DNA of 64,000 nt from Piper betle. Taxonomy: Eukaryota; Streptophyta; Magnoliopsida; Piperales; Piperaceae. The notes beneath the pieces were generated by a model that was not told where the DNA came from, did no database searches, and saw nothing but the letters and a program-made list of their open reading frames with translations. Within the stretch, counting starts at the first letter, position 1. Each line of letters starts with the position of its first letter. The position numbers and the translations under genes were made by a program. The DNA lies in NCBI GenBank assembly GCA_033002965.1, contig JAURVB010002612.1:1-64000 (forward strand), read 5' to 3'. This document shows positions 25,701 to 39,010 of this stretch, piece after piece.

Positions 25701-26414
25701 TCACTAACTTTAATTAATCATAAATAATATTAATATAAATATCAAATATACAAACATACAACTAAATATATATAAATAAGAACATGAGTAAGAAATAATT
25801 AATAATCATTCAATTAATTAAATAAAATAAGATATATATGAACAAAAATAATATAAACGAACAAATACATTATCAATAACAATAATTAGTTATATAATCA
25901 TTCATCAAAGTCAATAAATATATAAATAACAATAAATGAATATCGTGAATAAATAAATAAATATAATAAATAAAAAATTACTTATAATATCCAAACATAC
26001 TAAATAATGTAAATTTATATCTTAACTAATGTATGAATTCTCGAATTACTAAAAATAGACAAAAAATGGCCAAAAATGGGTTTAAAATGAGTTGAACTAG
26101 GACTGAGCTGAACTATCTCGATTTGGGTTAAGTGGAAAATGAGATGGATTGGTTGGGCAGACATGACATGGATTGGCGGACTCAGACATAGGCTGGCGGG
26201 CTGGTGAACAGGATCGGGCATGTGGACACAAATGCAAGTAGGCAGACGCGAACACAAGCAAATAGGCCAGCGGTGTATCTGTCGCGTGAAATCGCCAACG
26301 GCGAGGTTGGGGTCGCCATCAGTTGGGATCAACAACATAGGTGATGAGGAACATGGTGGTGGTAACGATCGGTAAGGTCTGGCAGTCAATAGGCTAGAAA
26401 ATGAGGGGAATGCT
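22792..26414. other. Repeat-rich spacer between the two direct repeats
   Basis: No gene recognised. 25490-26030 is a low-complexity AAATAAATA-type tract. A TATATATATATAAAGG motif at about 24580 could be a TATA box, but no supported coding sequence follows. Confidence 0.5.
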
Positions 26415-26786
26415 TTGTGTGGGGTCGGAGAGAAAAAGATGTTCTCCGATGAGAGGAGAGCCCGAGGAAGAGGTTGGTTGTCGGCGTTAAACAACGTAGG
26501 ATTATTGTTGTGTAATCATCAATATCTTTAATTAAATAAAAAATTATATTAATAAAAATAATAACTTATATTTTATTTATTAATAAAAATTAAAATTAAT
26601 AATGGGTGGTGCTATTATATTAGCTATATTCAGTGTGAGCTTTTAAATTATAAGAATGATTGGATGATTAGAATAATTTTATCTAAATTGCAAGAAAGAA
26701 AATATAGTTATAAGACCTAGATTATCAAAAGTTATTAAGTCTTTAATTTATCAAAATTATAATTATTATTATTATTATTATTATTT
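26415..26786. repeat. Dispersed direct repeat, copy B
   Basis: Same-orientation partner of 22415-22791, about 4.0 kb away. It ends in an (ATT)n run like copy A. The spacing might suggest terminal repeats of one element, but no gag/pol-like frame lies between them. Confidence 0.8.
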
Positions 26787-29700
26787 TATATATATATTGG
26801 CCAAAATCACTCATTATTATAGAATGCCCGTCCTTATGTTGGGCCGACGATAGATAGAGGTTGATCTCCGTCCAATGAAGTTAATGGGCCTGTTCAAGAC
26901 CTGGGCTTTGCATCTACTTCATATTCATTTCCCCTGAAGCTGTTTAGTTCATTGGCCCACCCAAAACTCTTGTTAGGTTCAATTATCACAATCAATCAAT
27001 AAATTTTCAATTTGTATCCCAGATGATACAAAAACTCATGTAAAATCCAAGTAAAGAATAAACCCCATAAAAGGGGTAGTAGTTGAACATTGCAAGAGCG
27101 AGATAAAAGGACAATGCGAATCAATAAAATCATATATTAAATGAATTTTTGATTCCCAGAACTATAACAGATGAAAAATATCGTAAGTTAGATTTCTGAG
27201 CTGGGTAATTTAAACACATATAAGTCAATCATTGATTCCTCTAGATAATAAGTCAGATTCTCATATTTCCCATGAGCATGCTCTAAGTACAGTTAATAAA
27301 GTTGCATTGACAAATAATTGATCGACTTTAGTCAAAATATTAGGTAGCCCGTGTCAGAAAGATTAGATTTGGCCAACACAAACCTTTCGAAGTTGGGCAG
27401 AAGAGAATTTCGACGGCTGACTGATCTCTTGATCTTTTATATTTAGGCATCTTCATTTGACAAAAGCCGATGATCTCTAATTAGAAGATCCAAATAAATG
27501 ATCGGACGTAGCCGAGCTAGCCTCTCATTTACATTAAGAAGATTACAAATTCGTATCAACATATATATTAGTCTGCATTGGTAGTCATAAGAGGTGATGA
27601 GAATGCCATCTACTTGTGAAGTTACATGAGAACAAATTCATTTGGTGATGCGCATTACATTAGCAAGATGTACCATTCTTCTCATTCCATCAAATCATGG
27701 TAAACTTGATAGTGAAGGGATGTGCTTAAAACATTCAACCCCAGCCAAACTGGTAGGTAACATACACAAGTAGAGGAACATATATAGTTTATTTTATTAA
27801 AGTTCTAAAGGCATCTTGTGCACCACTAAACATCCAAGCACACCGTTGAACTGTGCAAGACTTGATGTAGAAGATGGGCATCAAAGAAATCGCAAATATT
27901 GTGCTCGAAGACCAAGGCCATATCCTGAGCCCCTGACTAGGTCTTACCTTCTTTTAAGCCAGTACTTCCATGCAAACAAAGTCAAAAAAGTTCCCATTTC
28001 CAATACAAAGCCAGCTTTACAAATACAACGAAGCATAAAAGTTGTCAAGTTGTCAAGTTGTCAATCAACGACAACTCACACCGTATAGTTATTAGGATTT
28101 GTCATTGTTCATCTCACGCTTAACAACAATGTCAGATGATTAGGTTTAAAGCAAAGGCATTAAACAAAGTAACACAGAAATCAAGGTAAAAGAAAGAGCC
28201 CTTTTAAGTTTTCCTCTCTCTGACAAAAAAAACAATCATCAATTTATAATGCCAAACTGACATGGATTCCCAGATTCCAAACACAAAATAAAAAAGAGAG
28301 TTGCAGTTTACACACAAACCGTGACATGCTAGAACCTTTTTTTTTTAAGTGGAAAGCAGAGTTCGAAATTTGGACTGGAGACCAGTTTTTGCATATTCAC
28401 ATGGACGGCAAAGACTGCAGAACATGAAGAGTGATGGAGCAGTTAATGTCAGCCACAGTGGGCGAGGGATTCCATGGATGTGTTTGCTGACGTTGAAGCA
28501 TTCGAGGCCGGCCATGGCCACGTCTCTATCAATGAGAAAAGCTCAGAGAAAGCAAGGCCTTCCCTAGGCTTCATTTCAGTCGTCCATTTTTAGTTCTACC
28601 GGCAAGATTGCACCCATTTGAGACCTTTTCTTCTCTGGGAGTTGTTCTTCCCAGTAGTCTTGATCAGACCTGTGTGCCACAATTCAATGGTAGTACAGTG
28701 GGAAAAAGAGCCAGAAATATGAAAAACTCCTTTTGGGTGATCTTCTTGCGGTGATAATGGTGAATACTTACATGAAGAAGGAAAGGAGGTGGAGTGAGGC
28801 CGAAGAAGGTTAGTGGAGAATGCTTGTATTGACATTGAACGAAGGCTTTTATATGGCAATGAAAATGCTATGGAAAGGGAAAGCAGGGTGGGAAATGGAG
28901 CAAAAGAAGGAAAATCCATTTCATATCTTCATGTTTCAGCTTTCCCACTGGTCTTAATTTCTGCTGATTACTTCTGGAAGGAGAAAGAGAGATCTGACAT
29001 GGGTGAAAAGGGGTAAAAAGCATTTGATCCACCTTCTTGGACAACGCACCCATATTAAACGTTTGATCTGCTCTCTTAATTAGTAAAGAAAGTAAGGCAT
29101 AACCACGCACTATTTAGTCCCAACATGATGTAGGAGGAGACAAAGAAGCTGCCCCCTTTATGTGGAACTATGTAAAAGAAATTTGCTCTTTTATAAGATC
29201 AGTAGTGCAAGTTAGCTAGCAAATTTCATTCCTGATATTAGCAACATAGAAGAATATAAGTAGGAGAACAAAGTCATATCAGTATTATAACGAATATTCA
29301 TTCATATCACTGAGTAAGAAATAAAAAATCAAAAGCTGAAAAACAAGACTAGAAATTCCAATGATATATGTTTCCTGAAAAACAAAAACAATACATGGGA
29401 AAAAATTACCCAATATAAGTTTAGATAACCAACATTACAAGCTGGAAGTCAAGTAGTAGATCTGAAATGAATAAGGAAGCAAGCGACTTTCCATAGGACA
29501 TGAGTCAGACGACAAGATCTTGGAGAAAAAAATGAAAAAGTAGATAATCATGATCACCTTTTTCCTCTCTTTTTTCGTCCGAGAAAAAAAGTGAGGCAAA
29601 TAGTGAAAACCCGATCCTTACGCCAATAAACACAAACCACAAAGAAACCACTGACGATCCAACTTTATAAAAGTAATATAACAAGCAAAAATAAGAAAAA

Positions 29701-29844
29701 CCCACTTGAGAAAAACCTAAAAGCCATGCAATCCATGACCTAACAATGAAAAAAAGGGGAAAATAAAATATAAGCAAGCTATATTCAAGACATGGGATGA
29801 AGAGCAAACCTGAAGAATACGATCTCAGATCTAGAAGGAAAAGG
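26787..29844. other. Spacer downstream of MIR166
   Basis: No coding gene recognised. 28349-28567 and 28596-28919 hold open frames on opposite strands without family features. Because MIR166 is on the minus strand, part of this stretch could be 3' primary transcript; nothing in the sequence fixes its end. Confidence 0.4.
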
Positions 29845-29858
29845 GAAGCCACAATTGG

Positions 29859-29879
29859 GGGGAATGAAGCCTGGTCCGA
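29859..29879 (-). ncRNA. miR166: Mature miR166 (21 nt)
   Basis: The minus strand begins UCGGACCAGGCUUCAUUCCC and ends with one further C, matching the conserved miR166 sequence at every position. It lies on the 3' arm. Confidence 0.95.
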
Positions 29880-30041
29880 GATCTACACATGACATGATCA
29901 AACCCTTCTCATCTCTCCCTCTGATGTTATACATATACATATCTAAACAACAGATCAAAAGTATCCAACCATCAAGAACAATACTGGAGAGATATATAGA
30001 GAAAGGGTGCAAGACTAGATCAGAGGATGATCATCATGTGG

Positions 30042-30062
30042 CCTCGAGCCAGACAACATTCC
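30042..30062 (-). ncRNA. miR166 passenger strand (miR166*)
   Basis: The minus strand reads GGAAUGUUGUCUGGCUCGAG followed by G, the typical miR166* form, on the 5' arm opposite the mature strand. Confidence 0.9.
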
Positions 30063-30078
30063 CCTCAAAGGAGAAGCT

Positions 30079-32261
30079 TCCCCCATGACACTGAGGAAGT
30101 GTTTTTGGTTAAGATGAGAGAAGAGATGAGGAGTATGGACTGCCATGGCTTTCACCTTCTTTCTTCCCTACCCCATCATTATATCATCATTATCTGGTGA
30201 TTGGGTTGAATCAGAGGAGAGAGAAGGGAGGGGTGAGATTGTATCATGTGTGTGAGCACAAGAAACGGGTCAGACGGGGTCTCCACATCGCTCGGTTCGG
30301 AGAGAAGACCTATGAGGGGTTTAAGCCATGCAGGGGCACTACCACTTTTCGCCTGCATGTAAGCCTGTGGCGGTGAACATCATTTGTAACACTAGGCAGT
30401 ATGAATCACGGTATACAATATTTGAGTAACACAGACACTTAAAAAAAAAAATTGCGATTACTATTTGCGCAAAATTTCATGCAAGCAACTTGTAGGGTAA
30501 CTATGTACAAGGAACAGTTGTTGGTATGATACAAGAGAATGCTTAGGCCTTGTTTAAGTGGTTATAATAACTAAACTTAAACTTTTGAAATCTGGCTGTT
30601 TAAGTACTGATCAGAGAGGCCATTTTAGTGATTATAACTAAAATTACTACTTTTTAAATCACGCTTAAGTAATGAGAGATGGCCCGAGTAGGCATATTGG
30701 TTGTAAGATATTACAACATATTATAACCACTCTTTTTTAAATAATTAATGATTTACTATCTGACATTAAACGTTGTAGTACAACTGTACAAGCCTACAAG
30801 CGGGAAAATCGCTTTAAGTGGGGACTAATTTTATGCATAAATAATATAATTTTTTTAAGAGCATATATGATATGATAATTAGTTATGAATAGAGGGATGA
30901 AATTTTATGATCAATCTTGTTTCCCTAGACATTGGATGTTAATAAAATGCGACTTAAAGATCAAAGATCACTATCATTGTGCATCTCTTTTAGTGAAGGA
31001 TCCTGAAGTAATTACTTAATTAATTAAACTCATCCTTTAGCTAATCCCTGCATTTAAAATTAAGTGCACTGCACTTACTCCATTGAAATAAACAATTAAT
31101 GGAGACATAAATTATAATGATTTGAATGTCGACGTTTGGTCCCGGCTCGTCAATTATTTTTTTTGTATTTAGTAATCCAAATCCAATTAGCTAGTTTTGA
31201 TTATTAATTCATTCCCACTCGCTCTTTCAAGTGGAGATTGATGGGACATCTGCTCAAGCAGATTTTGAGGCCATTAGAGAAATGTCCTAATACATGGATT
31301 TTTTAACTAATACAATGATGAAATCCGCAAATTTTTAACCTAATCCTAGCATTAAAAAGATGTATAATTGTAAAAAATTTATGGGTAAATGGAAAGGACA
31401 CCTTAAATATAAAGACACCTTAAGTATAAAATTTAGTCCTAGGTTAAGCATTTTCACATGTTGTTGGGCTTATGGGCCGAGTTAGATCATCAGATGGGCT
31501 AATTTGTACTTTTCAACCTACGCATCCTTAATATGAGGTCCTTTTCTAATTTGACAATTAATTTAGTAAATTAAACTGGCAAATCAACGACTAATGAGCC
31601 CTTCACACGTTGTACAGCTGCACCTTTTTAATGCCGCTATCAATTGATTCATGGGCCCCACGTCATTTGTTAAGTTGTAATCTGCAATTATGCCAATTGG
31701 GCCCACTTAATAATTGTGATAGAAGCTAAATGGGCCAAGGGCTAGATTAGACACCCCCACCTGCTACCACGTACATATTCGGAGGTGGGCCTCTAGATTG
31801 CAATAATTCCTTCCTAATTTCAAGTTGGGCCCACTATCATAAATGGTCGAATAGTTCCACGAGCGAGCATGCTACATTTAATGTGGTATGGTTTTAGGAG
31901 GGACCCTTGATTGAAGCTCTATAGTTAGCACCTGTGCCATATATGATATAAATAAATGTGGGGGTAAGAAAATATAGTAGTAAATATAAATTAGTGCAAC
32001 TAAATCATCCCTTCAATTGATTTTTCAATAAATAAGCGTCCACCTGACTAATTACTTTGTAATTGATCGATAATTGGCATCTTTTAGTACGGAGTAATGG
32101 ATGTCAAGATCAATGTTATTGTTGATAACATTGTAATATTCAAGTTAGGATACATTTTTACTTTATCCTAAGAGCCTAAGCCTTTAACTTTTGTCATTGA
32201 ATGTGTATCATAAATAAGAGGCACGATTTATGAATTTATGTAAGTTCAAAATAAGTATATA
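30079..32261. other. Spacer upstream of MIR166
   Basis: The first few hundred bases should hold the MIR166 promoter and leader (minus strand). The remainder is AT-rich with several GGGCCCAC-type motifs (31650-31830) and no recognisable gene. Confidence 0.5.
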
Positions 32262-33210
32262 TATATATAGGTAAAGTTCTTATAATTTCTAAACTCGCGG
32301 TAAAAAAAATTTCTGCCCCAAACTTCATCTGAGTTATTCGATTGCAAAAACGGTTAAGATCTATTATTTTAAAATAAAAATTAAAATTAAATCTCCTGAC
32401 ACTGAGGCTGCCTTCCTGCCGCCTCCGTGGCCACGCCGCTCTCCACTTCAACCCGGTCATCCCGTCGCGGCCGCCATCGCCTCGTTGCGGCCTCCTCTAC
32501 CCTGCTCCCCCCTCCCCCGCCATAGAAGCCCCTCCTCCCCAACCGCCCTCAACCCTGCCGCAGCCATCGTGCTGCCGCACTCCACTTTAACCTCGCTGTC
32601 CCCCTCGACCGCCGCTCTGCTATGCTCCACCTCGACCCCATCGTCCCGCACAGCAGTCACCCCACCGCGCTCCACCTCTACTTGCCATCCTGCCGTGGCT
32701 GCCCCCACCCGGCTAGGGCCTCCTCTACCCTGCGCAGGGTTGAGCAGGAGCGGGGAGGAGGGGCTTCTATGGTGGGGCTGTGGCCAAAGATCCATTTGGT
32801 TTTTTTGTTACATGGCCGGATCTAGTTGCCGCCGACCAGGTTCGGCTATCGTGTGCTAGACCTGGCCGTCCCCCGACCCAATCTAACCTATGGCGGCTAA
32901 ATCCAGCCGCATAGCAAGAAAAAAATAAAACTAAATCTTTAGTCGCGCAATCGACCATATCTGGTCACTTTGCAGACGAATTTGGTTAGTGGGTAACCAG
33001 ATATGGCCGCATGCAATTAGATGTGGTCGGCGACAACTGAATCTAGCCGTGGGTGGTGGCCTGCAACCAACACAGCTGCTTAGTGGCAGTTTTTTTAAAA
33101 CATTAAATTTGGGCCGTTCTTGTAATCAAATAGCCCAGATCAATACCCGAGGTGGAAAAAATTTTCTACCCCGGGCGTACCTCAGCGTCCCGTTCATACA
33201 CACACACAAA
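32262..33210. mobile_element. GC-cored fold-back element E2
   Basis: The ends are inverted copies over about 90 bp: left 32285-32390 and right 33205-33095 share a GGTA-AAAAATTTCTGCCCC-like box, then an ATCTG..TATTTGATTACAAGAACGG box. The core is C-rich on the left and G-rich on the right, with a clear inverted pair at about 32520-32558 and 32734-32772. The left end abuts a short (TA)n run, and the right flank has a short (CA)n run. No transposase. Boundaries are approximate. Confidence 0.65.
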
Positions 33211-34827
33211 GACCCGGAACCTTAGACGTGGCTGATGTTCACCCCGAAATTCTGTTGGCACTTTACTACCTCCCTTATGTCGGCATTTGTACTTCTAAGT
33301 TCTAGCCATATATGCCAGGCCTACCTTAACTCAATAAATAAATATGAGAGACATTACCAAATACCTAACTATTTGCGATTTCTATGTGTGAAACCTTTCT
33401 GATGCCTACTTCCTCCTAACTATGGCTTTCTTCTCATAACCTGACATGAATTTATCGTACTCATAAGTGAGCTTACTTTGATCACTCAGCAAATAACTAT
33501 CAATTCAACACCAAAACAATGTGTATGAAAAACACCAATTATGTCAATGAAACATTTTATTTAAGATGGTATATGTCAGAGAACTGTGACTTGATTCAAA
33601 TCGTACTACGTACTTATTAGACAAAGTACGAAACTTAATTGCGAGGTATTAAACTGCAACTGAAGTGAAACCGTAAGACTAAGTTTTGCTTATCAATAAA
33701 CATCATGTGGTTAGTAGAATGGAACTTCCCGACCAGTTAAATATTGTTAGCAAGCTGATTTAGCTTGTGGGCAAGATCCAAAACATGTCCATATGGCCTT
33801 ACTTCAAGAAACCAATAATAAAAAACTTACCAAGAAACTATTTCTTCTATTATTATACGTCCTTATAAGAACAACGGGCTCAAGAAAACCAGCAAAGTTG
33901 GAGAAGCAAAGTGGGCAGAAGTCAAAAGCTCAAATGCTTAAGCAATCGGCTGTTTTTCTCCCACACGCTATCTCCCACCTATTTCCATGCTCTTCTCCAA
34001 TGTGATATATGATTGATCTTATACCAAATTTGAGTGCACTAGTCGGGCTTGAAATAGCTCTAACATGGGAAATGATGGACATGGCTTGTATTGGTAGTAT
34101 GGAGTAATCCGAATCACTCCTTTTCTTCTTGCTTTTTCAGTTGGATTCTTAGTTGAGTTCAGAACAAACAAAATATGGACTTTTATTTTACAGATTAGTT
34201 TGTTCGAATAGTAAAGTAAATGTGAAATGGTGTTTTTTGAACACTCAAATCATTCAAATATTGAATTGAATATTACTTCTATAGATTAGTTTTATGTGCA
34301 TACCACTAAAGGTTATAAGAATGAGATTTACGACAAAAATAAACTGAGTTTATTGTAAAAACAATCAAAATAAGACATTATATAATCTTCAAGTTAAATT
34401 AAGAATTTCACTTATGAGAAAATAAACACACTTTACTTAGTTTTAGAACAATATTAGAAATGAAATCTTGCGATTTATTTTCTGTTTCATGTTATAATAT
34501 TGCACCGATGTAATGACAAAATAAATAAATATACAACTCAAATATACCAAACCGTTCGGACCTCCAAAATTTAATTACATCATACGTACAAACAATATCT
34601 TTAAGGCTATAATCTGGCTTTACAAATTTGACATTCATATTTCACCGAAGGTATAATGACCAGATGACTAATACAATATTGGCCGGATGGATTCAGAATT
34701 CCATAGGATTCATCTTTCCTCGGTTATTGAATTCCCGTGGTTTGTATTAATAGCTTTCCAGTAGTTGGCAGAGATCGTATGATATCAACCCGCTGATAGA
34801 AGAGAAGATCAGCTTCTTCACACAGCC
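33211..34827. other. Spacer upstream of the HD-Zip gene
   Basis: AT-rich DNA with no supported gene. The proximal part (about 34600-34827) should include the HD-Zip promoter and leader, but no convincing TATA box is visible. Confidence 0.5.
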
Positions 34828-35730
34828 ATGGCCACTGAGGAGGATCAACCTCCGGCTCTCCAAGAAGCCACGGCCAGAAAGAAGGCGAAGGGCGGTGTTA
34901 ACAAGAGAAGGTTCAGCGACGACCAGATAAGGTCACTGGAGTCCATGTTTGGGGAAGAGGCTAAGCTTGAGCCGGGGAAGAAGGTGAGGCTGGCCATGGA
35001 CCTCGGCCTCCAGCCCCGGCAGGTGGCCATCTGGTTCCAGAACCGCCGTGCTCGGTTGAAGTCGAAGAAGTTTGAAAGAGAGTACAACATACTTAAGGCC
35101 AACTATGATGCTCTTTCCTCCAGCTTTGAGTCTTTGATGAAGGAGAAGCAGAGCCTCTTCAAGCAGGTAAAAAGCTTTGAGACATATCTTATCTCTGTGA
35201 AGATGATGTTTCCAACATGGGTTTAAGCCATAGATGTGATTATTTTTCATGTTGGTATTTATAGGGCCAAATTCATAAAGGAAACAACAAAGTAGCTATA
35301 ACAAGTTATTATGCCAAACGCCTTTCTAATTAAGAGAATTTGATATGATGTTTCTTCAACTGGGTTTTGTTGTTTGCAGTTGCAGAGGCTAAAGGAAGAA
35401 CTTGGGGTCGTTGAGAAGGAGGGTGGGAGGAGCTCAAGAACTGCTGTGCGTCAACTAGATTGGGAGGAGAAGCCCAAGGTGGCGGTGAAGGAAGGAGGAG
35501 ATCAACAGCGTGGTGGAGTACTGTTAAATGGCTGTGGTGGAATGCATGGAGAGAAGGTCATGAGCTCAATTCTGGAGAGGCTTGGGCCAGAGGAGTCTGA
35601 TCTGATGGAGTTCACAGACCCTGTCAATGGAAGCTCAATAACATGGCCAGAAGAGTGGGGAGATGTTGATTCAGAAAGCTTTTCTGATCAGCCATGTACC
35701 ACAATGGCGTGGTGGGATGTATGGTCATGA
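34828..35730 (+). CDS. Class I HD-Zip transcription factor (ATHB7/12, HOX6/22/24-like)
   Basis: Exons 34828-35166 and 35380-35730 join in phase 0 to give 229 residues. The homeodomain spans about residues 24-80 ([23 protein letters not shown] at 67-76, with the DNA-contacting WFQN intact). A leucine zipper follows directly, with heptad positions F82, L89, L96, L103, L110 and L117; the intron falls inside the zipper. The acidic C-terminus with WW near the end fits this group. Family knowledge: HD-Zip I dimers bind CAATNATTG, and the ATHB7/12 clade is induced by drought and ABA. Subgroup placement rests on the [10 protein letters not shown] and ESLMKEK-type zipper. Oddities: the nearly invariant Trp after NRRAR is Leu (L77), and the first zipper leucine is Phe. 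Confidence 0.92.
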
Positions 35731-37076
35731 AATCATATACCACAAAGGATTTGGAATATATTGCTTGGTATGCGCCTCATGCATGCCCGAAATTTTGGTT
35801 TCTCATGTAGAGCTTGTCAATTTTTTTTAAAAAAAGATCATTTCTATCCCCAAGTACATATATGTAATTTGAAGTATTGAAGGGTTTGTTCTAATTTGAA
35901 CACAAAATAAATTGTAAAGGTATTAGTTTTTTTAAATATATTATATATATACTAATTTTAATAAATTAATCATTTTAAATTTTTATGTTATTTTCAATTT
36001 TTTTCTCGCTAGGGTAAGGAGTTGAGAGCTGAAGACCACAAAGCTCAAACGTATCCATTAGCTGGTTGCCATTAACTGGTGCATTTGCAAGGGTGTGAAA
36101 ACTGTTCAACAGGCAGAGGAAAATCTGTGGGCGCTTGGCTGGAGACTTAGCTATAGTGAAGTGTTTGAACTGGAATCTGCAGCAGCAGAATCACCTGGAA
36201 GGTTGGTTCAAAATATATTCCAGACAAAATAAACATCACTTCCTGTAAAAGCATTTGCAAATCTTACTTACTCTTTACTTGCTGAACATTCCCCCTTATT
36301 GAGCAATGCGTTGCATATACTAGACAAAGAATTCTTTTTCAACGGCAGCCGAGCAGGTAGGATACCCACGGCAATCTTCCATTCAAGCATTTTCACTGCT
36401 GCTTCCTTCCCACTGCCGAATACAGTATTTTGTAGGCAGGGACGTAATCACTCTAATGAAAACTGCCGTTTGCTGTTAATTGAGCCAAGTAATGAAGAAT
36501 GATGAACAGAGCTGCTCTGTTTCTGCTAAATGGAACCCTCGTCATGCGTAAGCCGCCTCCATCCATCATCCAATAATAGTGCAGGACTACATCAGAGTTC
36601 AGACTGATAAGGAAATCAACATATTATGTGATATATGCCTTCGGGATGGGTGAAGTTCTTGACTATTGGCCATACTCCTGGGAATGCATACTCCATGTAG
36701 AGAAACAATACCAGAAAAATAGGATATTATCATGCCTTGAGCTCTCTTAAAAGGTAGCCATTTGAATATTACATCACTTGAATCTCATGCCACGTACCAT
36801 ATATCATATGTCATAAGATAACTTGCCAATATAGTTCAACTGGTAGTTGATGGTGCCAGGCAGAAAAGAAAAACACGAAATTTGATAAACACTATGAGAA
36901 ACAACAAACAAATATAAAAACTTGACTGGTACGATCTGAAACACAACTTAAAACAAAATTTGAACTAATTAAAAGGTATGCCATATCGCTAAAATCCCAA
37001 ATTTATCAAGTTCAAACAAAGCAAAACTTCGAAAATTAAAATCTTCTTGCATTCTACACGTCTCCCGACATGGCGT
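35731..37076. other. Spacer between HD-Zip and eL40 genes (convergent 3' ends)
   Basis: It holds the 3' ends of two convergent genes. Nothing else is recognised. 36010-36500 is less AT-rich and might be a degraded gene piece, but no family is evident. Confidence 0.5.
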
Positions 37077-38873
<1,797 letters not shown>

Positions 38874-38888
38874 CTACGAGACGGTGCG

Positions 38889-39010
38889 CTAGGGTTTGGT
38901 AGGGGAGAAGGAGGCATTTTATATCTGGAGGGTAGGGTACCCTAATGGGCTTTTCATGTTGATCGTTTGAATGGGCCTGGGCTTTCTGATTGGAGATTGT
39001 GAAGTGGGCC
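38889..39010 (-). promoter_or_regulatory. eL40 promoter: telo-box, TATA box, site-II elements
   Basis: On the minus strand an AAACCCTAG telo-box lies at 38897-38889 and a TATAAAA at 38923-38917. TGGGCY site-II motifs, read on the plus strand, lie at 38946, 38972, 38978 and 39005. Telo-box plus TGGGCY (TCP-type sites) is the known signature of growth-coordinated ribosomal protein genes. The leader 38826-38880 has CGA and CCA triplet runs. Confidence 0.7.

Larger units (their letters stand above)
29845..30078 (-). ncRNA. MIR166: MIR166 precursor hairpin
   Basis: Read on the minus strand, the 5' arm (about 30078-30020) and 3' arm (about 29905-29845) pair over more than 30 bp with small bulges, leaving a loop of roughly 120 nt. 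The star strand (30062-30042) and mature strand (29879-29859) are both canonical for the deeply conserved miR166 family, with the mature RNA on the 3' arm as is usual. Known role: miR166 guides cleavage of class III HD-Zip mRNAs (REVOLUTA/PHABULOSA group), controlling leaf polarity, meristem and vascular patterning. The loop is longer than many MIR166 loops but within what plants tolerate. A TATAATG motif at about 30177-30185 on the minus strand is a possible core promoter. Which MIR166 paralogue this is cannot be told. Confidence 0.93.

Noticed and set aside
22415..26786. Complete LTR retrotransposon bounded by the two direct repeats
   Set aside because: No TG..CA ends, primer-binding site, or gag/pol-like frames were visible between them.
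28349..28919. Possible small protein genes near the MIR166 locus
   Set aside because: Frames on both strands are short and featureless, and no splice or family support could be found.
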